Assembly: GCA_030844625.1 (NCBI GenBank)
Contig: JAUUNJ010000222.1
Span: 1-5,043 of the forward strand
Direction of reading: 5' to 3'
DNA: 5,043 bases
Source of the DNA: Roseburia sp.
GTDB lineage: Bacteria > Bacillota > Clostridia > Lachnospirales > Lachnospiraceae
In this document: piece by piece, positions 1-5,043 of the stretch
Numbering within the stretch: position 1 is the stretch's first letter
Layout: each line of letters begins with the position of its first letter
Notes under the pieces: generated by a model
The model's database searches: none
What the model saw: the letters and a program-made list of their open reading frames with translations, nothing else
Told to the model about the DNA's origin: nothing
Made by a program: the position numbers and the translations under genes

Positions 1-80
1 CCAAACAACTTTACTCTGGGATCTAATTTATGAATTATTGAATTTTCAGGATAATACTGTCCGATTGTTATATCTGCCAT
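1..80 (-). CDS. ecfT: Energy-coupling factor transporter transmembrane protein EcfT, N-terminal fragment (cut by window edge)
   Basis: EcfT is the integral-membrane subunit that joins the two ECF ATPases to an exchangeable substrate-binding S component in group II ECF importers of vitamins and other micronutrients. Only the first 26 codons are visible. They read MADITIGQYYPENSIIHKLD followed by PRVKLF. The ITIGQYYPxxSxIHxLDPRxKL pattern is the familiar EcfT N-terminus that precedes the first membrane span. The ATG at 80-78 is the first possible start, because an in-frame TAA lies 18 nt upstream. A purine-rich AGAGGGA just ahead of it serves as ribosome-binding site. The gene follows ecfA2 after 52 nt on the same strand, in the usual A1-A2-T order, with no terminator-like hairpin between them, so cotranscription is likely. 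The membrane domain and the coupling helices that contact the ATPases lie outside the window. Confidence 0.9.
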   Translation of the reverse strand, partial: MADITIGQYYPENSIIHKLDPRVKLF

Positions 81-132
81 TTTTCCCTCTGTCCCTTACT
101 TTACCGGCTTAACACTTACCGAATAACCTGGG

Positions 133-981
133 TTACTTTCCTAAACTTTTTAATATACTCATCTTTGCCTGCTCCAGATTAATTATATTTTCATCCACTT
201 TCAGACCATCTTCTTTTAGCTGATGCATAATATAAGTTATCTGGGGTGCTGCCAGACCGATTTTCTCCAGTTCTCTGTAATGTTTAAAAACTTTCTGTGG
301 GGTGTCATCAAACATCACTTTACCTTTATTCATTACAATGATTCTCTCTGCATAGTTGGCTACATCCTCCATACTGTGGGACACAAGAATAACACCGATT
401 TTTTTCTTTTCCTGAAGCATTCTCACCTGATTAAGGATTTTATCTCTTCCAGCAGGATCGAGTCCTGCTGTTGGCTCATCAAGAATCAGAATATCCGGTT
501 CCATTGCCAGAACTCCTGCAATTGCCACTCTTCGTTTCTGCCCGCCTGACAACTCAAAAGGGGATTTATCATACAGCTCTTCTCTTACTCCCACAAGTTC
601 CAGAGCTTCTTTTGCCCTTTCTATCGCTTCCTCTTTGGAAAGTCCCTGATTCAGAGATCCGAAACAAACATCTTTTAAAACTGTTTCTTCAAAAAGCTGA
701 TACTCAGGATATTGAAAGACTAATCCCACTTTACATCTCAGCCCACGCATATCAAAATCACTGTCATATATGTTTTTCCCATTATAATACACATTTCCAC
801 TTGTCGCCCTTTCAAGACCATTAAAATGCTGTATCAGTGTTGATTTTCCGGAGCCTGTGTGACCTATAATTGCCACAAATTCGCCTTTTTCTATTTCAAG
901 ATTTATATTCTTTAACGCCGCAGTTTCCGTGGTTGTCCCTGCTCCATATACATAACTTACATTTTCTAATTTTAATGACAT
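133..981 (-). CDS. ecfA2: Energy-coupling factor transporter ATP-binding protein EcfA2
   Basis: This is the second cytoplasmic ATPase of the ECF module. It pairs with EcfA1, and ATP hydrolysis by the dimer is passed to EcfT to drive reorientation of the S component. The 282-residue protein has a complete ABC nucleotide-binding domain: Walker A GHTGSGKST (40-48), Q-loop Q90, signature LSGGQ (144-148), Walker B ILILDEP with catalytic E169, LDP D-loop near 174-176, and switch histidine H202. The segment FQYPEYQLFEETV after the Q-loop is the ECF-type Q-helix that binds EcfT, and this version is typical of EcfA2 rather than EcfA1. The extra 60 or so C-terminal residues fit the EcfA dimerisation domain, and total length is normal. 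The ATG lies 4 nt after the ecfA1 stop, and a modest AGGTAGAAG site overlaps the end of ecfA1, which suggests coupled translation. All catalytic residues are present. Confidence 0.96.
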   Translation of the reverse strand: MSLKLENVSYVYGAGTTTETAALKNINLEIEKGEFVAIIGHTGSGKSTLIQHFNGLERATSGNVYYNGKNIYDSDFDMRGLRCKVGLVFQYPEYQLFEETVLKDVCFGSLNQGLSKEEAIERAKEALELVGVREELYDKSPFELSGGQKRRVAIAGVLAMEPDILILDEPTAGLDPAGRDKILNQVRMLQEKKKIGVILVSHSMEDVANYAERIIVMNKGKVMFDDTPQKVFKHYRELEKIGLAAPQITYIMHQLKEDGLKVDENIINLEQAKMSILKSLGK

Positions 982-985
982 ACTT

Positions 986-1822
986 CTACCTGTTTTCGTT
1001 AATCTGTATCATAAGTTCCTCAACGCTTAAAATTCCGTCTTCTATGTTTAAACCGCTCTGTTTCAACATATGTCCCAGTTCCGTAACCTGTGGTACTTCC
1101 AGACCGTAAGATTTAATTTCATCCACTTTTGAAAATACTTCCTTTGGAGTGCCCTCCATCACCAGTTTTCCCTTATCCATCACAAAAATTTTATCTGCTC
1201 TGATTGCTTCATTCATATGATGGGTAATCAAAATAATAGTTATTCCTTTTTCGCTGTTAAGTTCATGCAAAGTTTCTAAAACTTCACTTCTTCCCACAGG
1301 GTCCAGCATTGCCGTAGGTTCATCCAGAACAATGCACTTAGGTTCCATCGCAATGATTCCGGCAATGGCAACTCTCTGCTTCTGTCCGCCCGACAGTTTC
1401 AACGGTGATTTATGACGGAATGCTGTCATATTTACGGCGCCCAACGCCCGTTCCACCCGCTTCCATATTTCACCGGTAGGCACTGCCATGTTCTCTGGTC
1501 CAAATGCCACATCTTCCTCCACCATTGTAGACACAATCTGGTTGTCCGGATTTTGAAAAACCATCCCTGCAGTCTGGCGAATCTCCCATATACACTTCTC
1601 ATCTTTGGTATCTATTCCATCTACCCATATAGTTCCCTCTGTAGGCATAAGAAGTGCATTCATATGTTTTGCCAGTGATGACTTACCGGAACCGTTATGC
1701 CCCAGAATGGCAATAAACTGTCCCTCTTTCACATCAATGCTTACATTATTTATTGCACGCACAGTTTTCTCTTCATCATCTATATAATCATGTATCAGAT
1801 TTTTAATTTTAATTATTCCCAA
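986..1822 (-). CDS. ecfA1: Energy-coupling factor transporter ATP-binding protein EcfA1 (TTG start)
   Basis: This is the first ATPase of the ECF module, partner of EcfA2 at the cytoplasmic face of EcfT. The 278-residue protein carries Walker [10 protein letters not shown] (41-49), Q-loop Q90 followed by the ECF Q-helix motif NPDNQ (91-95), signature LSGGQ (143-147), Walker B CIVLDEP with catalytic E168, LDP D-loop (173-175), and switch histidine H201. The NPDNQ form is typical of EcfA1. The C-terminal part after about residue 225 fits the EcfA dimerisation domain. The start is TTG: an in-frame TGA lies 18 nt upstream, there is no ATG or GTG before the conserved N-terminal strand, and the next Met (residue 54) is past Walker A. 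AGGGAG lies 8 nt before the TTG. It is the first gene of the operon ecfA1-ecfA2-ecfT, with its own predicted promoter about 50 nt upstream. It ends in TAG. Confidence 0.96.
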   Translation of the reverse strand: MGIIKIKNLIHDYIDDEEKTVRAINNVSIDVKEGQFIAILGHNGSGKSSLAKHMNALLMPTEGTIWVDGIDTKDEKCIWEIRQTAGMVFQNPDNQIVSTMVEEDVAFGPENMAVPTGEIWKRVERALGAVNMTAFRHKSPLKLSGGQKQRVAIAGIIAMEPKCIVLDEPTAMLDPVGRSEVLETLHELNSEKGITIILITHHMNEAIRADKIFVMDKGKLVMEGTPKEVFSKVDEIKSYGLEVPQVTELGHMLKQSGLNIEDGILSVEELMIQINENR

Positions 1823-1830
1823 AATCTTCT

Positions 1831-1836
1831 CTCCCT
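1831..1836 (-). promoter_or_regulatory. Ribosome-binding site of ecfA1, supports the TTG start
   Basis: On the minus strand AGGGAG lies 8 nt upstream of the TTG codon at 1822-1820. Since no ATG or GTG is available between the in-frame TGA (18 nt upstream) and the Walker A motif, this site is the main evidence for TTG initiation. Confidence 0.75.
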
Positions 1837-1872
1837 GTCAGATACATTACCGATAAATACGCTAACGAATTT

Positions 1873-1901
1873 ATTTTATTGCATTTAATAAGATTTTGCA
1901 A
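1873..1901 (-). promoter_or_regulatory. Predicted sigma-A-type promoter of the ecfA1-ecfA2-ecfT operon
   Basis: Reading the minus strand, the -35 box TTGCAA (1901-1896) and the -10 box TAAAAT (1878-1873) are separated by 17 nt. They match the TTGACA/TATAAT consensus at 4/6 and 5/6. Transcription would start near 1866, giving a leader of about 44 nt before the TTG. That is too short for a typical riboswitch, and none is seen. The call is from sequence pattern only, in an AT-rich region where chance matches occur. Confidence 0.6.
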
Positions 1902-1969
1902 CTTATTGTTACTGTTAAGACATGTACTCTACAGAGCAATTCCCATCTGACCTTTAATCTGTTTTGTTC

Positions 1970-1997
1970 TTGCAATATGTTCATACAGTTATATAAT
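1970..1997 (+). promoter_or_regulatory. Predicted sigma-A-type promoter of the LtaS-like gene
   Basis: The -35 box TTGCAA (1970-1975) and a perfect -10 box TATAAT (1992-1997) are spaced by 16 nt. Transcription would start near 2004 and give a leader of about 67 nt. The predicted start points of this promoter and the divergent ecf promoter are roughly 140 bp apart, so the two promoters do not overlap. A weaker alternative, TTGGAC at 2019-2024 followed by a poor -10, was not preferred. Confidence 0.6.
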
Positions 1998-2053
1998 GGT
2001 TTTATGTTCTGTTTATATTTGGACAAATACATACTTTTATGCTATTTTATTGT

Positions 2054-2060
2054 AGGAGGT
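2054..2060 (+). promoter_or_regulatory. Strong Shine-Dalgarno site of the LtaS-like gene
   Basis: AGGAGGT is a full match to the anti-Shine-Dalgarno complement and sits 10 nt before the ATG at 2071. It fixes the start of the 631-residue protein, and the overlapping reading frame that opens at 1896 lacks such a site. Confidence 0.8.
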
Positions 2061-2070
2061 AGAGTAAGAT

Positions 2071-3966
2071 ATGTTGAAGAACATCAGAGAAATATTAGTG
2101 AAATCAAAAAATGGGCTTATCCGGAACAGATATATTATCTATCTGTCATTTCCATTTTTATTTATGGATATAATAACAAGAATACTTGGTTATAAAATAG
2201 ACTTTTTTCCTTTTTATTATGCTGTCCCAAATATTTTTACAATACTGTGGATCATATTATTTATCGGCATAATAACTTCACTGAAAGGAATTGGTTCAAA
2301 AATAGCTTACTGGAGTTTGTTCACACTGTTCTTTATTTTGTTTTTAACAAATAATATTTATTATTCCCTTACGTCCTTCTTTTTCAGCTTTAATCTATTA
2401 CAAATGAGTGACGAAGGAAGTTCATATATATTAGACACAATTATTAATGCAAACCCCGTAATATATGTAATTAGTATTCTTATTATTCTCACTGCTGTAA
2501 TTGTTTATAAAATTTCCTTTAAAAAAATTGCAACAAATAAAAAATTTAAATTTAAGAAACTGCTGATAATTTTTGTAGTATTTTTTATACTGCACACTTT
2601 AACACCATTTTTGTTGGGCTCTGCCAACTCCCAGCTTAAATGGAATACTTTCAAAAATCCCAGAAACACATATGATACTTTCAGTGATTGTAATAAAAGT
2701 TTGAAAGTTTCAGGATTATATGAATATTCCATTCGGAATTTTTATTTAACTTTTTTAAAACCTTCGGAAAAACTCAGCAAAGAGGATCAAGCATTTTTGG
2801 ACAGCATTTATAATGCCGCAGACACAAAAACAACAGATGCCTATACAGGTATTTTTCAGGGAAAAAATGTTATTTTTCTCCAATTAGAGGGAATGGATGA
2901 CTGGATGTTAACCAAAAAGGACACACCAAATTTATATAATTTATTAAACCATTCCATTAATTTTACAAAACATTACTCTATTTACACAGGAGGCGGTTCA
3001 ACTTTTAATTCCGAGTTTGCAGTCAATACCGGATTTACTACTCCATTTTCATATATTGAAAATGTGTATTCCTTTAACAAAAATACTTTTGATTACTCTA
3101 TGGCAAGACTTTTCAAAAAAGATGGTTACACAGTGAATGCATTCCACATGAACAGCAGTGATTTTTACTCCAGAGGAATTAATTATAAAAGTTGGGGATA
3201 TGATAACTATTTTGGATTAATTGATATCCAGAAATATGAGCAGGAAGAGTACAAATTAGACCGGGAATTGATTTTAAACGAAACCTTTTATAATAACATG
3301 TTTAAACAAAATGGTAATTTTGTAAATTATATTATCACTTATTCTCCTCATACTCCTTTTACCACAAAGAAAGAAGTCGGAAAAATGATTGCAGAAGAAA
3401 AATATAAGGGCAAAGAAATTCCTGATCTTTCTGAGGAAGAATGTGCAAGACTTGCAGCCGGTGAAACTGACTATATGGTGGGGCTGCTGATTCAGGCATT
3501 AAAAGACAACAACTTATATGATAACACTGTGATTGTGGCTTTTGCTGACCACTATCTATATACAATCGAAGATAAATCTATTTTAGACAAATACAAGCAG
3601 ACGGAAAACAATCTGATTAACCACACTCCATTTTTTATTTGGAGCAGCGATGTGAATCCTGTAGATATAAACAAAGTAACAATGCAGACGGATATTCTTC
3701 CAACAGTGCTGAATTTATTCGGGATAGATTACAATAGCAACAATTATATCGGTCATAATGCTCTGGCTGCCGACTATGAAGGCTATGCTTTCTTCACGGA
3801 TTATTCCTGGTACAATGGTAATGTTTATGTAGAAAATAAACAAATCACCAATGGAGGCAAAATAAGCCAGACGGACCTGGATGCCCTTGATAAAAAAATT
3901 AGCAATACCATTAGAAAAAACGATCTTACTTTGAAATATGACTACTTTAAAATCCGCAATGACTAA
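2071..3966 (+). CDS. LtaS-family membrane sulfatase-fold protein (lipoteichoic acid synthase / phosphoglycerol transferase-like)
   Basis: LtaS-family enzymes take glycerol phosphate from phosphatidylglycerol and add it to an envelope acceptor outside the membrane. The 631-residue length and layout fit. There are five hydrophobic spans at about 20-40, 50-70, 78-100, 128-147 and 163-183, a linker, and an alkaline-phosphatase/sulfatase-like domain from about 264 to 560. Likely active-site residues, by motif comparison with S. aureus LtaS, are E273 (NVIFLQLEG, metal ligand), T311 (GGGSTFNSEF, nucleophile), R368 (FYSRG), H427 (ITYSPHTPF), and D493-H494 (FADHY, metal ligands). All the key metal and catalytic positions appear to be kept. 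The nucleophile loop reads GGGST instead of the GxGKT of classical LtaS, and a Tyr (366) replaces the substrate-binding Trp before the Arg. The substrate may therefore be another glycerol-phosphate acceptor, so no ltaS symbol is given. The ATG has a strong AGGAGGT site 10 nt upstream. The gene stands alone, divergent from the ecf operon and convergent with the glycosyltransferase. Confidence 0.88.
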   Translation: MLKNIREILVKSKNGLIRNRYIIYLSFPFLFMDIITRILGYKIDFFPFYYAVPNIFTILWIILFIGIITSLKGIGSKIAYWSLFTLFFILFLTNNIYYSLTSFFFSFNLLQMSDEGSSYILDTIINANPVIYVISILIILTAVIVYKISFKKIATNKKFKFKKLLIIFVVFFILHTLTPFLLGSANSQLKWNTFKNPRNTYDTFSDCNKSLKVSGLYEYSIRNFYLTFLKPSEKLSKEDQAFLDSIYNAADTKTTDAYTGIFQGKNVIFLQLEGMDDWMLTKKDTPNLYNLLNHSINFTKHYSIYTGGGSTFNSEFAVNTGFTTPFSYIENVYSFNKNTFDYSMARLFKKDGYTVNAFHMNSSDFYSRGINYKSWGYDNYFGLIDIQKYEQEEYKLDRELILNETFYNNMFKQNGNFVNYIITYSPHTPFTTKKEVGKMIAEEKYKGKEIPDLSEEECARLAAGETDYMVGLLIQALKDNNLYDNTVIVAFADHYLYTIEDKSILDKYKQTENNLINHTPFFIWSSDVNPVDINKVTMQTDILPTVLNLFGIDYNSNNYIGHNALAADYEGYAFFTDYSWYNGNVYVENKQITNGGKISQTDLDALDKKISNTIRKNDLTLKYDYFKIRND

Positions 3967-3989
3967 AATACAGAACTTCTATGACTCAT

Positions 3990-4051
3990 AAAAAACCGAA
4001 ATGACCTCTGTCAACTTTTGATATGTATCACAAGTTGACAGAGGTCATTTT
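3990..4051. terminator. Bidirectional intrinsic terminator between convergent genes
   Basis: The arms at 3999-4017 and 4032-4050 form a perfect 19-bp inverted repeat (AAATGACCTCTGTCAACTT and its complement). Inside the 14-nt loop, TGATA (4019-4023) and TATCA (4026-4030) can pair too, extending the symmetry to about 24 bp with one mismatch. A run of six A at 3990-3995 becomes six U for minus-strand transcripts, and TTTT at 4048-4051 follows for plus-strand ones. The hairpin sits 32 nt after the sulfatase-fold gene's stop and 2 nt beyond the glycosyltransferase's stop, so one element can end both transcripts. The minus-strand U-tract is the better one. Confidence 0.88.
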
Positions 4052-4052
4052 A

Positions 4053-5043
4053 TCAGGAAGTTAACTCCTGCTCTTTTGATAAATCATCAATTGTTATTTT
4101 ACTGTTATGCGGTATTGGTTTCCATTCAACTTTCTTAAACAGTGCCAGATACTGCGTCCATCTTCCAATAATATCAAATGTGGGCCAAGTAAAACAATAC
4201 AATATCTTTTTCCAGATACTGATTTTCATAATGCGTTTATGCTCAATAATGAACAAATACACTGCAACCCATATATTAACAAAATATCTTCCTATTCTAT
4301 AAAATATCCTAATCCATATTACAATTGCTATACACATAAAATATGCGCGTAATCCTGCATGAATATTAACAGTTATATCCCCAAATACATAACGAAGTAT
4401 TTTTGAAATATAGCTGCTATTATATAACAGTCTCACATTTTCCATGCCAAACTGATAGCAGAAAAATGGATATATGACCAGGTTCCATAGACCCCATCTG
4501 AAAGCATTGACTATATTCTTAGGCAACAGCTGTCCAAAAGTATCAAAGGACATAAACCGATGTCTGATTGTTCTCCATAAGTATCTGTACCATGTGTCAT
4601 TTTCTTTTCGCTTTGTATTATGATCTATAAAGATATTCTTAAACAGTCCCCATCCGCTTTCCGCAAAAGCCTGAAGATGACCTTTTGACCATCTTAGACG
4701 CTGTCTTAATGCAACTTTCAAACTGATTGGCTGCTCATCATAAAATACAGCTTCATCATTATATGAGATTTCATATCCGGCAACAACACAATCTGCAGTT
4801 AATGCCCTGTCTTCCGTTAAAGATGTATACTTCCATCCATCTTTCACAATTTCATTTGCAAACAAAAACCCTGTCCCCTGAATATTCGTAGCCAGATGTA
4901 AAAATGATCTTGCACGGTGTCGATATCTGATTGATCTGAGCCAATGCAGTGCATATGTTGAAGCAATCCAACTTTCCGTAAAATTTTTAGTCGCCCTGTA
5001 AGATGTAATAATCTTTTCTCCTGCATCAAAAGAATCATTCATT
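4053..5043 (-). CDS. Membrane-associated family 2 glycosyltransferase, C-terminal part (5' end beyond window)
   Basis: This is the 3' portion (about 330 codons) of a processive-type GT2 enzyme of the BcsA/hyaluronan-synthase/N-acetylglucosaminyltransferase kind. Such enzymes move a sugar from a nucleotide-sugar donor on the cytoplasmic face of the membrane. Counting from the first Met in the window, visible motifs are GTGF (56-59), TED (76-78, with the Asp as likely catalytic base) and QRLRW (114-118, the QxxRW signature). Hydrophobic, probably membrane-spanning segments follow at about 184-198, 232-249 and 254-268, with another weaker one near 281-293. The C-terminus holds EWKPIPH (306-312). 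The N-terminal GT-A half with the donor-binding Asp motifs is missing. The reading frame stays open to the window edge, so the ATG at 5042-5040 is almost surely an internal Met. The stop is TGA, 2 nt from the terminator stem. The sugar and product cannot be told from this part. Confidence 0.88.
   Translation of the reverse strand, partial: MNDSFDAGEKIITSYRATKNFTESWIASTYALHWLRSIRYRHRARSFLHLATNIQGTGFLFANEIVKDGWKYTSLTEDRALTADCVVAGYEISYNDEAVFYDEQPISLKVALRQRLRWSKGHLQAFAESGWGLFKNIFIDHNTKRKENDTWYRYLWRTIRHRFMSFDTFGQLLPKNIVNAFRWGLWNLVIYPFFCYQFGMENVRLLYNSSYISKILRYVFGDITVNIHAGLRAYFMCIAIVIWIRIFYRIGRYFVNIWVAVYLFIIEHKRIMKISIWKKILYCFTWPTFDIIGRWTQYLALFKKVEWKPIPHNSKITIDDLSKEQELTS

Noticed and set aside
81..132. 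Small hairpin TAACC-CA-GGTTA after the ecfA2 stop as a terminator
   Set aside because: The stem is only 5 bp with a 2-nt loop and has no U-tract, so it would not stop transcription into ecfT.
1823..1866. A vitamin riboswitch in the ecf leader
   Set aside because: The predicted leader is only about 44 nt and shows no recognisable riboswitch core; S-component genes, not the shared module, usually carry these.
223..1888. Several plus-strand reading frames of 60-117 codons opposite ecfA1 and ecfA2
   Set aside because: They are antisense shadows of two full-length ATPase genes with every ABC motif, and their translations are rich in Cys, His, Leu and Ser without recognisable domains.
1896..2195. 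99-codon plus-strand reading frame spanning the intergenic region and the start of the LtaS-like gene
   Set aside because: It runs through the predicted promoter at 1970-1997, overlaps the LtaS-like gene in another frame, and has no good ribosome-binding site near its start.
2505..3565. Minus-strand frames (2505-2732 and 3359-3565) inside the LtaS-like gene
   Set aside because: They lie opposite conserved membrane and catalytic-domain coding sequence and show no domain or start signal of their own.
4107..4352. Plus-strand 81-codon frame opposite the glycosyltransferase
   Set aside because: It is antisense to the conserved C-terminal membrane region and has no recognisable protein features.
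5040..5042. ATG as the true start of the glycosyltransferase
   Set aside because: The frame is open to the window edge, and the protein from this Met lacks the N-terminal GT-A half with the donor-binding Asp motifs, so it is an internal Met of a longer gene.

Overview
The window looks like ordinary chromosomal sequence from a low-GC, Gram-positive anaerobe of the Clostridia, most likely the Lachnospiraceae. This is inferred from the AT-rich codons, the Shine-Dalgarno sites, the linked ecfA1-ecfA2-ecfT order and an LtaS-type membrane sulfatase-fold protein. No rRNA, tRNA or universal marker gene is present, so the family-level placement is only an inference. I see no mobile element, CRISPR array, attachment site or sign of a new defence or biosynthetic system.

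Left part (1-1822, minus strand): three genes read right to left, ecfA1, ecfA2 and the first 26 codons of ecfT. They encode the shared energising module of group II energy-coupling-factor (ECF) vitamin and micronutrient importers. The two ATPases form a heterodimer that docks on EcfT, and EcfT in turn works with exchangeable substrate-binding S components. No S component lies in the window. ecfA1 starts with TTG. ecfA1 and ecfA2 are 4 bp apart, and ecfA2 and ecfT are 52 bp apart.

Middle (1823-2070): a 248-bp divergent intergenic region. It holds one sigma-A-like promoter for the ecf operon on the minus strand and one for the sulfatase-fold gene on the plus strand. The stretch between the two -35 boxes (1902-1969) shows no feature I can name.

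Right part (2071-5043): a 631-residue protein of the LtaS / phosphoglycerol transferase family on the plus strand, with five membrane spans followed by an extracellular catalytic domain. It converges on the 3' two-thirds or so of a membrane-bound family 2 glycosyltransferase on the minus strand, which runs off the right edge. A near-perfect long inverted repeat fills the gap between the two stop codons and fits a bidirectional terminator. Both proteins probably act on cell-envelope polymers, but they are in separate transcription units, so a shared pathway is not shown.
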